This document shows positions 43,826 through 52,649 of a stretch of 64,000 nt of DNA, piece after piece. Origin of the DNA: Rhizobium freirei PRF 81 (GTDB lineage: Bacteria > Pseudomonadota > Alphaproteobacteria > Rhizobiales > Rhizobiaceae); contig NZ_AQHN01000096.1 in the NCBI RefSeq assembly GCF_000359745.1, positions 112,071-176,070 of the forward strand, written 5' to 3'. The first letter of the stretch is position 1; each line of letters begins with the position of its first letter. Below the pieces are notes generated by a model. It was not told where the DNA came from and ran no database searches. It saw nothing but the letters and a program-made list of their open reading frames with translations. The position numbers and the translations under genes are program-made.

Positions 43826-46342
43826 ATGGACAGGCTGTTGTCCCGTTTCCGGCTACAGACAAAAGTAATCATTTTCGTACTGCCTTTCATAATCAGTATT
43901 TGCGCGGTGGGGTTTTTGGGGCACTACGCCGCGGGTCTCCTACAAAGCCGCCTGGAAACCTCAAGCCAGGTGATGCAGGTGCTCTCGGGTTTCCGTGACG
44001 TCTCCGCCTCGATGAGAGAGTTTCTCGACGAGGCGTCGGAAGAAAGGCGCGATCGCGTGAAGGCTGACCTGCTCGCGCAGCAATCGCATCTGCAGGCTTT
44101 GGTGACGAATGCCGGAGCTACGGCGGAAAGCGAAGGCCTCCAGTCGGCAAACGCGATTATGCTGGACGTGGTGAACAATTTTGGTTCTCTCTGGAGCATC
44201 CATGAAAGCGAAGAGAAACTGATAAGCTCGATCGCCAATCATTCTGAATCGCTGGTTTGGTCGCAGAATGAAATGCTCAGGCTAGCAGACGAGTTAAGGA
44301 AGTCCGGCGAGCAGTCCGAGGGCGCCGCCAAATCGATGTTGCGCGATGCCGACAGGGTGACAGGCTATGCAACCTTCTTCCTTGATCTTGCCGCGGGCTA
44401 CCAATTCGCCGGAACGACCGAGTTGAAACTCAAATATTTGGGCGGCAAAGTGGGCGAGTTGCGTCGGAGCGCCCGAAATCTGCGGGCTTCCTTGCCATCG
44501 GACGCCACAAAACTGTCGAGCTCGGTCGATGGCGCGGTGAAAAGCGTAACACAACTTCTGTCGCAGGGCGCTTCATCGGACAACACCGTAGGCCTCGACA
44601 CCGCAATGTCCGCGTTCAAGGAAATCTCCGTCGCGATTAACGCGGTAGCGAACCAGCAAACAAAGAAAGCAATCGTCGAGTTCGCAGGTCTCGACCAACA
44701 TTTGGCGAAGATCAGCAGCGCCTTGGACGGCAGCCGAAGACTTTCAGACTCCAGCTATCTCATCAGGATAAACCTTGCGCGCTTCATAGCCGACCCTACC
44801 GAACAAAACCGTGCGCAGCTCGTCCAGAACTTTGACAGAACGAAGAAGGAGATATTGGACATCTGGAGTGCCGCTTCCGACCTCGACCTTTTCAAGGCAG
44901 TCCAGAATACGGTGCCGCCGGCGGTAGAGGGTATGACGCAGGACAGTGCGAAGCTCGTCGAGATCTCGGAAGTGAGGCGTGCGCAATATAGGCAAACGAC
45001 AGACCAGTTGAACACCATATGGGGCCACCTCACGACGTTTGCCGACGCCCAGCGCGCAAGAGCCATTGAAGAGACGGCTTACGCGAATGGCATTGGCCTC
45101 ATCACGACATTTGCCGGCGTCCTCGTCGCACTTCTCGCTGGCTTCGGGATGATTGCGACTTTCAAAAAACCTGTTGTCCAGTTGACCGACGACATGCGGC
45201 GTTTGGCGGAAGGGGACCTTGACATTGAGATCGGCGGTTCTGAGCGCGCTGATGAGCTCGGAGAAATGGCCCGGGCGCTCTGTGTCTTCAGGGAGAATGC
45301 CGCGAGGAAGATCGAGATCGAGAACGACGCGGATCGTCAACGATCGGCTTCCGAAGCTGAACGTCGGCACAACGAGGCGGAGAAAGCCGAGATCGACAAA
45401 CAGATCGGCGACGCCGTCGACAGTCTTGCCGCTGGGCTGGAGAGGTTATCCAACGGTGATGTTTCGAGCACGATCGATCAACCGTTCTCCGGGCGGCTGG
45501 AACAATTGCGACGGGACTTCAACAATTCGTTGCTGCGTTTGCAGGCGACGATGTCGGAACTTCGCGGCAACATCGTGCTCATTCGGCAAAATGCAGACAA
45601 CCTCAGCAGTGGCGCCGATGATCTCTCCCGCCGCAGCGAGCGTCAAGCCGCGTCGTTGGAGGAGACCGCGGCCGCTGTTCATCAACTCACCGCGACGGTG
45701 CGTTCCTCGACAGAGCAGGCACAAGCCGCAGCCCAGCTGGTAAAAGAAACCAAGCAGGCCGCGGATGCGTCTGCTTCAGTGGTCACGAACGCGGTTGACG
45801 CTATGGGACGAATAGAAGCGGCTTCCGGGCGCATTTCGCAAATCATCGGCGTCATCGACGAGATTGCCTTCCAGACCAATCTCCTGGCACTCAATGCCGG
45901 TGTCGAGGCCGCGAGAGCTGGAGAAGCGGGGCAGGGCTTCGCTGTCGTGGCCCAGGAAGTCAGGGAACTTGCCCAGCGGTCGGCTCTAGCCGCCCAGGAA
46001 ATCAAGGAACTCATAGCAAGATCAAGCGAGGAAGTCGCCTCGGGATCGCGATTGGTGAACGAGGCGGGCAAGGTGCTGATTGCGATATCGTCGAATGTTG
46101 CCGGAATTTCCGAAAGGGTTGAGCTTATCGCTGCGGCGAGCAGGGACCAGGCGGCTTCGCTTATTGAAGTGAACCATGCCGTTGGCGAGATCGATGACAG
46201 CACCCAGCGAAACGCTGCCATCGCCGAGCAAGCCCACGCCGCCACCCAAGAACTCACAAAAGAGACCCAGCGGCTGATGCAGCAGATCGAACAGTTCAAC
46301 ATCGGCAGGCCAAGGGGTCACGTGCTTTCGATCGTTTCCTGA
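43826..46342 (+). CDS. Methyl-accepting chemotaxis protein
   Basis: 838-residue transmembrane chemoreceptor. First membrane segment about residues 13-34, a large periplasmic helical sensor (35-425) rich in coiled-coil pattern, second membrane segment near 427-450 (GLITTFAGVLVALLAGFGM), HAMP domain (451-505) and a second HAMP-like part, then the cytoplasmic signalling domain with the hairpin tip IDEIAFQTNLLALNAGVEAARAGE. No C-terminal CheR-binding pentapeptide. An operator of the shared palindrome lies upstream, so the cell probably makes this receptor only when the island's substrate is present. Confidence 0.95.
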   Translation: MDRLLSRFRLQTKVIIFVLPFIISICAVGFLGHYAAGLLQSRLETSSQVMQVLSGFRDVSASMREFLDEASEERRDRVKADLLAQQSHLQALVTNAGATAESEGLQSANAIMLDVVNNFGSLWSIHESEEKLISSIANHSESLVWSQNEMLRLADELRKSGEQSEGAAKSMLRDADRVTGYATFFLDLAAGYQFAGTTELKLKYLGGKVGELRRSARNLRASLPSDATKLSSSVDGAVKSVTQLLSQGASSDNTVGLDTAMSAFKEISVAINAVANQQTKKAIVEFAGLDQHLAKISSALDGSRRLSDSSYLIRINLARFIADPTEQNRAQLVQNFDRTKKEILDIWSAASDLDLFKAVQNTVPPAVEGMTQDSAKLVEISEVRRAQYRQTTDQLNTIWGHLTTFADAQRARAIEETAYANGIGLITTFAGVLVALLAGFGMIATFKKPVVQLTDDMRRLAEGDLDIEIGGSERADELGEMARALCVFRENAARKIEIENDADRQRSASEAERRHNEAEKAEIDKQIGDAVDSLAAGLERLSNGDVSSTIDQPFSGRLEQLRRDFNNSLLRLQATMSELRGNIVLIRQNADNLSSGADDLSRRSERQAASLEETAAAVHQLTATVRSSTEQAQAAAQLVKETKQAADASASVVTNAVDAMGRIEAASGRISQIIGVIDEIAFQTNLLALNAGVEAARAGEAGQGFAVVAQEVRELAQRSALAAQEIKELIARSSEEVASGSRLVNEAGKVLIAISSNVAGISERVELIAAASRDQAASLIEVNHAVGEIDDSTQRNAAIAEQAHAATQELTKETQRLMQQIEQFNIGRPRGHVLSIVS

Positions 46343-46368
46343 CTTCGTAGACAATCACCACTATTGTG

Positions 46369-46395
46369 TTGACAGATTTTCATACAATCTGTCAA
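46369..46395. promoter_or_regulatory. GntR-regulon operator, near-perfect palindrome
   Basis: TTGACAGATT (46369-46378), a 7-base spacer, AATCTGTCAA (46386-46395): a perfect 10-base inverted repeat, the best copy of the motif. The left arm doubles as a -35 element (TTGACA). It lies 31 bases before the metallo-hydrolase gene. A half copy GTAGACAATC lies just upstream at 46348. Confidence 0.8.
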
Positions 46396-46426
46396 ATGGT
46401 GCAGCCAATCTGGGAGGATAAGCGGC

Positions 46427-47320
46427 GTGCTCAATGACCAAGCGCATCAGACTAAGTTGCCCTATTTCTATCCGTTCAAGTTCGGAAGCGGCGAAATAAC
46501 GGTACTTTCGGACGGACCGTTGGAATTGGGCGACCCACGGGAGAATTTCCTTGGGGTCGACGCAGCCACGGTGACGGAAATGCTCGACAGGAACTTCCTG
46601 TCCAGTTCGTCGGTGACCCTCGAGCAGAACATCCCGCTGGTCAAAATCAACGGAAAGACCATCCTGTTCGACACCGGGATGGGGACGTCGAAGATTTTCG
46701 GGCCGACGACCGGTCGCCTGCTGAAGAGCATGCAGGAGGCAGGGATCGACACTTTGGAAGTCGATGCCGTGGTGTTGTCCCACGCACACATCGACCACAC
46801 CGGCGGACTTTGCGATCGGGACGGCAAGCTTAATTTTCCCAACGCGGAGATCTTCATAAGCGAAAGCGACTTCGATGACTGGACCGACGGAGGCAAGCTT
46901 GATGACGGTTTCAAGGCCCAGGTGGAAAATGCCCGGAGGAACCTTCTTCCACACCGTGATCGGATAACGCATTTCGTGGACGGTCAGGAGTTTCTGCCGG
47001 GCGTGCAGGCAGTGCACGCTCCAGGCCACACCTTGGGCCACTTCTGCTTCCTCATGCAGTCGGGCAACGATCGGCTCTGCTTCCTCGGCGATCTGACCCA
47101 TCATCATATCCTGCTGATGGAACGCCCGTGGATGGAGTTCAAGTACGACACCGATCCCAAGCTCTCGGCGCGGTCGCGCACACGGGTGCTGGATATGCTC
47201 GCGACAGACCGCATACCAGTGATGTCCTATCACTTTGCGTGGCCCGGGCTCGGCAACGTCGCCCGGGAGGGGGAAGGCTTCCGCTACGTACCCGCCGCCA
47301 TGCAGATGCTCTCGAGATAG
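46427..47320 (+). CDS. Cytosolic MBL-fold hydrolase, methyl-parathion-hydrolase type
   Basis: 297 residues, GTG start at 46427, no signal peptide. Zinc motif SHAHIDHTGG with His119, His121, Asp123 and His124; then APGHTLGHF and GDLTHHHILL. It resembles the exported protein at 38.9 kb along the whole length (for example DGPLELGDP versus DGPLPLGDP, and the shared FGPTTGRL and SYHFxWPG). First gene of a three-gene operon with an alcohol dehydrogenase and a lactonase. It likely hydrolyses an ester or lactone; substrate not known. Confidence 0.87.
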   Translation: MLNDQAHQTKLPYFYPFKFGSGEITVLSDGPLELGDPRENFLGVDAATVTEMLDRNFLSSSSVTLEQNIPLVKINGKTILFDTGMGTSKIFGPTTGRLLKSMQEAGIDTLEVDAVVLSHAHIDHTGGLCDRDGKLNFPNAEIFISESDFDDWTDGGKLDDGFKAQVENARRNLLPHRDRITHFVDGQEFLPGVQAVHAPGHTLGHFCFLMQSGNDRLCFLGDLTHHHILLMERPWMEFKYDTDPKLSARSRTRVLDMLATDRIPVMSYHFAWPGLGNVAREGEGFRYVPAAMQMLSR

Positions 47321-47332
47321 GAATACGCGACA

Positions 47333-48457
47333 ATGCAGATGAAATCAGTCATTCTCCGAGAGTCAGGGCTTCCCAGGCCGTATGCAAGTTCGCGGCCTCT
47401 CAGTGTCGAGACCGTCGACCTGGCGCCTCCGGGCAATCTTGAGGTCCTGGTCAAAATCAAGGCCGCTGGTGTGTGCCACTCCGACCTGTCGGCGATAAAT
47501 GGCGACCGCCCCCGTCCATTGCCTGTCGCGTTGGGGCATGAAGCGTCCGGCATTGTCGAAGAAATCGGACCCGGTGTGGATACAGTGAAGGTTGGCGATC
47601 ACGTCGTGATGTCGTTCCTGCCCATCTGCGGACACTGCGATTACTGCGCGGGAGGACGCGCAAGCCTCTGTGAGCCGGGCTATCGCGCAAACGCCGCCGG
47701 GACATTGTTGAACGGTAGCAAGCATATCCGTCTTCGGGGCTACGATATCAACCATCACAGCGGCGTATCGGCGTTTTCGGAATACGCGGTCGTGTCGGCG
47801 CACTCGGTCGTCAAGATCACCAAAGACGTGGACGTCACCATGGCGGCCTTGTTCGGATGCGCCGTGATGACAGGCGTCGGTGCCGTCGTAAATACATGTG
47901 GCGTGAAGCCGGGGCAGTCGGTCGCCGTCATCGGCCTGGGAGGCGTGGGGTTGTCGGCCGTCCTCGGAGCGGTGGCTAGCGGGGCAAGCGAGATCGTTGC
48001 CATCGATTTGATGCCGGAGAAGCTTGAGTTGGCTAAGGCGCTGGGCGCGACGCGTACCTTCCTGGCAACCACGCCGGATGTCATCGGCGAGGTCAAGGAA
48101 GCGACCCGCGGGGGAGTGGACTACGCCATCGAGATGGCAGGGTCGAGCAAAGCGTTCGAAACCGCGTATGGCATTACGCGGCGCGGCGGCACGACGGCCA
48201 CAGCGGGTCTGGCGAACGTGAACACCAAATTCGAGATCTCGCCGCTTCCTCTTGTCGGGGAAGAACGCGTCATCAAAGGCAGCTACATGGGGTCCTGCGT
48301 ACCTTCGCGCGATGTTCCCCGCTATATCGACCTGTTCCTCAAGGGTAGGTTGCCCGTGGAGAGACTGTTGTCCAGCACTGGCCCGCTTGAGGAAATCAAC
48401 GAGGCCTTCGACCGGTTAGACCGTGGCGAGGTGATCCGGCATCTGCTGGTTCCTTGA
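47333..48457 (+). CDS. Zinc-dependent alcohol dehydrogenase
   Basis: 374-residue medium-chain dehydrogenase of the class III/NAD type. Catalytic zinc ligands Cys48 and His69-Glu70 (LGHE); structural zinc cysteines 99, 102, 105 and 113 (CGHCDYCAGGRASLC); nucleotide motif GLGGVG near residue 203. Starts 12 bases after the metallo-hydrolase. It probably oxidises an alcohol or hemiacetal made in the island's pathway. Confidence 0.92.
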   Translation: MQMKSVILRESGLPRPYASSRPLSVETVDLAPPGNLEVLVKIKAAGVCHSDLSAINGDRPRPLPVALGHEASGIVEEIGPGVDTVKVGDHVVMSFLPICGHCDYCAGGRASLCEPGYRANAAGTLLNGSKHIRLRGYDINHHSGVSAFSEYAVVSAHSVVKITKDVDVTMAALFGCAVMTGVGAVVNTCGVKPGQSVAVIGLGGVGLSAVLGAVASGASEIVAIDLMPEKLELAKALGATRTFLATTPDVIGEVKEATRGGVDYAIEMAGSSKAFETAYGITRRGGTTATAGLANVNTKFEISPLPLVGEERVIKGSYMGSCVPSRDVPRYIDLFLKGRLPVERLLSSTGPLEEINEAFDRLDRGEVIRHLLVP

Positions 48458-48478
48458 GCCTGCGGAAGGAGCGAGAAT

Positions 48479-49255
48479 TTGACCGACTGGAAAGTCCTGG
48501 CGATACATTACGGCACTGCGGTTCGGCCCGTTGGCGAACTCGGCCTGGAAGCAGGAGATCCCCACGACGCCCCGGGCAGGATCGAGTATTTCGTTTGGTT
48601 GATCCGCCATGGTGAACGTCTGATCCTGGTTGACACCGGGTTTAGCCCGCAGGAGGCTGAAAGGCGCGGGAGGACCATGTTGATCCATCCGGTCGAGGCG
48701 CTTCGCCAGCTCGGGATTTCCGCATCGTCCATTACCGACGTCGTCATCACGCATCTTCACTATGATCACGCAGGAAACCTTGCGGACTTCCCCGAAGCCC
48801 TGTTCCACTTGCAGGATCGGGAGATGGCCTACGGTACAGGACGATGCATGTGCCATGATCGTCTTCGGCGTCCCTTTGCGGTGGACGCCGTAGTCGATGC
48901 GGTCCGCCTGACGTTTTCCGGCAGGGTGTGCTTCCACGACGGGAACGGCGAGATTATGGAGGGGCTCACTATCCATCTCGTCGGCGGTCATTCTAGGGGC
49001 CTTCAGGTCGTGAGGCTGGACGATGGCAATGACGTCGTCGTTATCGCATCGGACGCACTCCATTTTCAACGCTTTCTAGAGCATGACGACGTCTTTCCGC
49101 TTTTCGCCGATTACGCCGACGTATTGGAGGGATACCGAACTCTCCGTGAGCTTTCAGGACCGTCCGGAGTACTCGTTCCAGGCCACGATCCCGCAGTCCT
49201 GACGAGTTTCCCATCGCTGTCACCGGATCTCGCATTTGCAAAGGTTCTACGGTAA
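48479..49255 (+). CDS. Lactonase of the AHL-lactonase-like MBL family
   Basis: 258 residues from a TTG at 48479, accepted because AAGGAG lies 7 bases upstream and no better start exists. Zinc motif HLHYDH (His92, His94, Asp96, His97), with later ligands expected in VGGHSRGLQ and ASDALHF, and a PGHDP end as in AttM/BlcC. Relatives open acyl-homoserine lactones or gamma-butyrolactone. Context favours a pathway lactone, but attack on the plasmid's own AHL is possible. Confidence 0.85.
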   Translation: MTDWKVLAIHYGTAVRPVGELGLEAGDPHDAPGRIEYFVWLIRHGERLILVDTGFSPQEAERRGRTMLIHPVEALRQLGISASSITDVVITHLHYDHAGNLADFPEALFHLQDREMAYGTGRCMCHDRLRRPFAVDAVVDAVRLTFSGRVCFHDGNGEIMEGLTIHLVGGHSRGLQVVRLDDGNDVVVIASDALHFQRFLEHDDVFPLFADYADVLEGYRTLRELSGPSGVLVPGHDPAVLTSFPSLSPDLAFAKVLR

Positions 49256-49312
49256 TGGGGACGCATGGAATGTCCGGTAAGAGGCCAGGCTTGGGTGTTC
49301 TTCGTTTTCGTC

Positions 49313-49353
49313 AGACAATCGGGTTGTCTCATCGGGATAACCCACCATATAGT
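49313..49353 (+). promoter_or_regulatory. Promoter and operator of the GntR regulator gene
   Basis: AGACAA (49313-49318), 5 bases, TTGTCT (49324-49329) form an inverted repeat that shares the AGACAA/TTGTCT core of the other operators. TTGTCT can act as the -35 element, with TATAGT at 49348-49353 as -10, 18 bases apart. The overlap implies autorepression. Confidence 0.6.
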
Positions 49354-49406
49354 ACCATGACTTGCGCGGCCGGTTCCGGCCTTGGTAAAACGGACTTTTG
49401 GATCCT

Positions 49407-50096
49407 ATGGGTGATATGGATTTACAGATTGCACGGCAGAGTGCCACTTTGCGCACTCAGGTAGAGGATAAACTGCGGCAGGCGATATCCAGCGGCCGTT
49501 TCAAGCCGGGTCAGCGCCTCGTTGAGCGAGAACTCTGCGAGTCGATCGGTGTCGGACGAACATCAATCCGCGAGGCGCTTCGACAACTCGAGGCCGAGGG
49601 CCTCATTACCAGCTATCCGCACCGCGGCCCCGTCGTCAGCACTATCACTTACGAAGAAGCCGCTCAGCTTTACAGCGTCAGGGCTTTGCTCGAGAGCTAT
49701 GCTGGAAAGGAATTCGCTGAAAACGGAACCGCCCAGGATATTCACACACTCAATGAGGCGGTTGCTGAGTTTGCGGAAGCCGCGGCAAACGGCGCCGGTA
49801 GCAGGCTCATCAAGGCGAAAACCGCGTTTTACGACTGCCTGATGCAAGGGAGCGGAAACGTCTTCGTCAAGCAAATGCTGACATCGCTCCACAATCGGGT
49901 GACGCTCCTGCGCATGACGTCGATGACGCAGCCGGGGCGCTTGAACCACAGTGTGGAAGAGATAAAGGAGATCGCTGCGGCCATTACCGACCGAAACGGA
50001 CCGAAAGCCGCCGCAGCCTGCAAGTACCACATCGATATGGCGGCTAAGGTCGCGTTGGACTACCTGCGTAAAACCTCTGAAAACCACGGCGATTGA
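49407..50096 (+). CDS. GntR-family regulator (FadR/FCD type), likely regulator of the island
   Basis: 229 residues from the ATG at 49407; alternatives are ATG 49416 and TTG 49398, and no ribosome site is strong. N-terminal winged helix (KLRQAISSGRFKPGQRLVERELCESIGVGRTSIREALRQ, cited in part: GVGRTSIREAL). C-terminal FCD effector domain with metal-ligand candidates at the usual Asp/His places (YDCLMQG, HNRVTLL, CKYHIDMA). The palindromes near most island operons fit the FadR-type half-site rule (TNGTNNNACNA), so this protein is the natural candidate. Confidence 0.9.
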   Translation: MGDMDLQIARQSATLRTQVEDKLRQAISSGRFKPGQRLVERELCESIGVGRTSIREALRQLEAEGLITSYPHRGPVVSTITYEEAAQLYSVRALLESYAGKEFAENGTAQDIHTLNEAVAEFAEAAANGAGSRLIKAKTAFYDCLMQGSGNVFVKQMLTSLHNRVTLLRMTSMTQPGRLNHSVEEIKEIAAAITDRNGPKAAAACKYHIDMAAKVALDYLRKTSENHGD

Positions 50097-50116
50097 AGAA
50101 GCGGCATTAGCCGGTA

Positions 50117-50140
50117 TTGACAGATTGTCTGATAATCTGC
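50117..50140 (+). promoter_or_regulatory. GntR-regulon operator before the alpha/beta hydrolase
   Basis: TTGACAGATT (50117-50126), spacer GTCTGAT, AATCTGC (50134-50140). The left arm gives a TTGACA -35 element; a TTATTC at about 50142 could be -10. It lies 21 bases after the regulator gene and 65 bases before the hydrolase start. Confidence 0.75.
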
Positions 50141-50204
50141 TTATTCGAAGTCATGGCGCTGCCGACGCGTGCGGCCTGGCGCTCGCTCGAACAGGGAGGT
50201 TGCT

Positions 50205-51437
50205 TTGGCCATTTTTAATGAATTGCGGTCCCGCATGTCGGAGGCCCTTGGGGATCAGGAATTGCCCCGGCTCACTCCGGACCTGACGATAAAGATCGCC
50301 TTCTACGTCGGCGATCAGGTGATCGCCCTCGATTTCGCTGAAGGCGGCGCGGAGATCTCGGGGGAAAGCAGTGACCCCCAGGTGACAGTGAGGGCCACCA
50401 CGGACGCCTGGGATCAGGTTCTGATGACGCCGCCGCCGGCGACCTTTCACTCCTTCACGGCGTTGCAGCTTGCAAACCCTCTCTTCGAGATCGCGGGCTC
50501 ACCGCTCGACCTCGCGAAAGCACGCCCGGCTCTCGAACGGGTGTTCGAGCTCGTCGTCACGTCCCCCGAGATGACAGCGGAGCGTGCGCAACGCGACCTG
50601 CGTCAAATTCGGGGGCGGTATGCCGTCGTCAATATCGATGACGTCCCCCATGAAATATATTACGAAGAAGCAGGTGAGGGGGTGCCGGTCCTGTTTCTTC
50701 ACACCGCCGGAGCAGATAGCCGCCAATTCATGCCTCAGCTCGCGGACACCGAGCTTGCGAAAAGCTACAGGCTGATCGCGGTTGACCTACCATTCCACGG
50801 TCGGTCCATGCCGCCGCTGACGTGGGACGGAGCACCCTACAAGCTCACGGCATCGATCTACCTGAAATGGTGCACGGCCATTCTCGAACAGGTGGTTCGC
50901 GAAAAGGCGATTGTCGCGGGTGGGTCCATGGGCGCGGCAATGTCGCTGGTTCTCGCGGCGGAACGGCCGGAGCATATCCTCGGGATCGTGGCGATCGAGC
51001 CACCTTTCCGCTCCAAGGGAAGGAGGAACCCATACCAGCACAACGTAAACGTACACGGCTCACTTCATAACTCGGCATATGTCAGAGGGATCATGAGCCC
51101 ACTGAGCCCCGCAGGGGAGCGCAGGAGGTCAAGCTGGATCTATTCGCAGGGAGCGCCCGGAGTTTACCCAGGGGATCTTTCCTTCTACAGCGACGAGTTC
51201 GACGGAGCAGTGACAGCTCCCCGTATTGACCCATCACGCACCCCGGTGGCGCTGCTCTCGGGCGACTATGACTACTCAGCCACGCCGGCCGACGGTGCCA
51301 AGCTCGCCGAACTTATTCCGGGATGCCTCCACCTCGTTATGGGCGGACTAGGTCACTTTCCAATGTGCGAACACCCGAACTTCTTCCGGAGCTATCTTGT
51401 CAAAGGGCTCGATTTCGTACGGCACGCCGCTCGCTGA
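50205..51437 (+). CDS. Alpha/beta hydrolase with an N-terminal SCP2-like domain
   Basis: 410 residues from a TTG at 50205 (GGGAGG 5 bases upstream); a GTG at 50169 in frame is less likely. Residues 1-125 resemble an SCP2-type lipid-binding domain (DLTIKIAFYVGDQVIALDF, VTVRATTDAWDQVL), an unusual partner. From 140 an alpha/beta hydrolase follows: LFLHTAGADSRQFMPQL, nucleophile elbow AGGSMGAAMS (Ser), acid in SGDYDYSA, and histidine in GLGHFPM. Likely carbon-carbon or ester hydrolysis of a pathway intermediate. Confidence 0.83.
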   Translation: MAIFNELRSRMSEALGDQELPRLTPDLTIKIAFYVGDQVIALDFAEGGAEISGESSDPQVTVRATTDAWDQVLMTPPPATFHSFTALQLANPLFEIAGSPLDLAKARPALERVFELVVTSPEMTAERAQRDLRQIRGRYAVVNIDDVPHEIYYEEAGEGVPVLFLHTAGADSRQFMPQLADTELAKSYRLIAVDLPFHGRSMPPLTWDGAPYKLTASIYLKWCTAILEQVVREKAIVAGGSMGAAMSLVLAAERPEHILGIVAIEPPFRSKGRRNPYQHNVNVHGSLHNSAYVRGIMSPLSPAGERRRSSWIYSQGAPGVYPGDLSFYSDEFDGAVTAPRIDPSRTPVALLSGDYDYSATPADGAKLAELIPGCLHLVMGGLGHFPMCEHPNFFRSYLVKGLDFVRHAAR

Positions 51438-51456
51438 GCGGTTGGATTGACTCTCG

Positions 51457-51480
51457 TCGCCCGGTGCAGCCGCCGGGCGA
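51457..51480. terminator. Hairpin after the alpha/beta hydrolase
   Basis: Perfect 8-base stem, TCGCCCGG and CCGGGCGA, 8-base loop, 20 bases past the stop. No T tract follows, so termination is uncertain; it may protect the mRNA end. Confidence 0.4.
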
Positions 51481-51685
51481 TCGCATGCGAAAGCGGGCGG
51501 GCGCATACCGAGGCTTTGCAATTGGCGTCCCGGCGATGACACGGCCGGCATCGCAGGCGGCATCCCTCACGCGCTCCCGAGAAGTTCCGGTGTGGATTGA
51601 GAAAATTCCCGCGATATCTGGGGGAAGGATCAGGCGCGGCGATGCGCCTATAAAGCGCCGTAGCGACGTCTCATCGCAGGGTCTT

Positions 51686-51709
51686 GATCACGCAGCTTTG
51701 CGCGTGATC
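51686..51709 (+). terminator. Terminator-like hairpin between convergent genes
   Basis: Perfect 8-base stem, GATCACGC and GCGTGATC, 8-base loop, followed on the plus strand by TCTATCTTTT. Moderate intrinsic-terminator character. Confidence 0.45.
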
Positions 51710-51812
51710 TCTATCTTTTCCCACTGCGGGTCTCTGTGTTTCCGACACGTAGTACCACAGCAAAAATGCCTCCCGTGGTCAAGAAGGAGGCACCCGCCAG
51801 CACCTATGTGCT

Positions 51813-52580
51813 TCAGCGCACCAAGTGGTTACCGATCGACGATCCTCCGTCGACTGTGAGAATGCTTCCGGTCGCAAACCGCGAGCGGTCCGAAGCGAGA
51901 AAGAGCATCGCCTCGGCGATCTCTTCCGGGTTGCCCATCCGGTGCAAGGCTGCACGGGCGTTGAAGTCTTCCCGCAAGGCTTGTGGGTCCGCCGCTTCCG
52001 CAAAAATCTTGGTGAAATAGGGCGAGTCGATCGTCCCGGGGGCGACAGCGTTGACGCGGATCCCGTCTTTTGCGTGGTCCAGTGCCATGGCTCTCGTGAG
52101 TGCCGAGATCGCGCCTTTCGACGCCACGTAGGCCGTGCGGTTGGCGATGGCTGACACGGCGGTGTATGAGGTCGTGTTAATAATCGATCCGTTGCCCTGT
52201 TCCGCCATAATCGGAACCACGTATTTCGAGCAGAGGAAGATCCCCTTCACGTTCACCGCCATGATCCGGTCCCAGTCGGATTCGGCGATGGTGGTGACGT
52301 TTCCCGTCATTCCGAACCCCGCGTTGTTGACGAGAACGTCAATACGCCCCCATTTTTCCTTAACTGACCTGACCAACGCCTCGACTTCGGCGGAGGAAGA
52401 CACATCGGCTTTTAATGCGATCGCATCCGTCCCAATTTCTCGGGCGACGTCTCGTGCTGCATCGATGTTGACGTCGACGACGCCAACCTTAGCGCCCTGG
52501 CGCGCAAACAGTTCAGCTGTTGCGCGCCCGATCCCGCTGCCAGCCCCGGTCACCACACAGACTTTCGATTCTAGATCCAT
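51813..52580 (-). CDS. Short-chain dehydrogenase/reductase
   Basis: 255 residues from the ATG at 52580, preceded by AAAGAGGAGACG. Classical SDR: nucleotide motif TGAGSGIG (residues 11-18), NNAG near 85, catalytic Ser138, Tyr151 and Lys155, and the ending TGSILTVDGGSS. It diverges from the flavin reductase operon, with one operator copy facing each gene. It probably oxidises a hydroxyl intermediate of the pathway. Confidence 0.92.
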   Translation of the reverse strand: MDLESKVCVVTGAGSGIGRATAELFARQGAKVGVVDVNIDAARDVAREIGTDAIALKADVSSSAEVEALVRSVKEKWGRIDVLVNNAGFGMTGNVTTIAESDWDRIMAVNVKGIFLCSKYVVPIMAEQGNGSIINTTSYTAVSAIANRTAYVASKGAISALTRAMALDHAKDGIRVNAVAPGTIDSPYFTKIFAEAADPQALREDFNARAALHRMGNPEEIAEAMLFLASDRSRFATGSILTVDGGSSIGNHLVR

Positions 52581-52616
52581 AATCGTCTCCTCTTTCATTG
52601 CCCAAGAAAACATTTT

Positions 52617-52636
52617 CGCAGACAATCTGTCAATGA
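52617..52636 (-). promoter_or_regulatory. GntR-regulon operator facing the SDR gene
   Basis: Read leftward: CATTGACAGATTGTCTGC. The first arm is exact over 16 bases with the copy at 52.65 kb, while the second arm is degenerate (AAAATG instead of AATCTG). It lies 37-56 bases upstream of the SDR start and provides a TTGACA -35. Confidence 0.6.
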
Positions 52637-52649
52637 CCAACAAAACGTG

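Larger units (their letters stand above)
51438..51812. other. Convergent intergenic region with two hairpins
   Basis: 375 bases between convergent genes. It holds two hairpins (51457-51480 and 51686-51709, listed separately) and no supportable gene. Confidence 0.5.
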
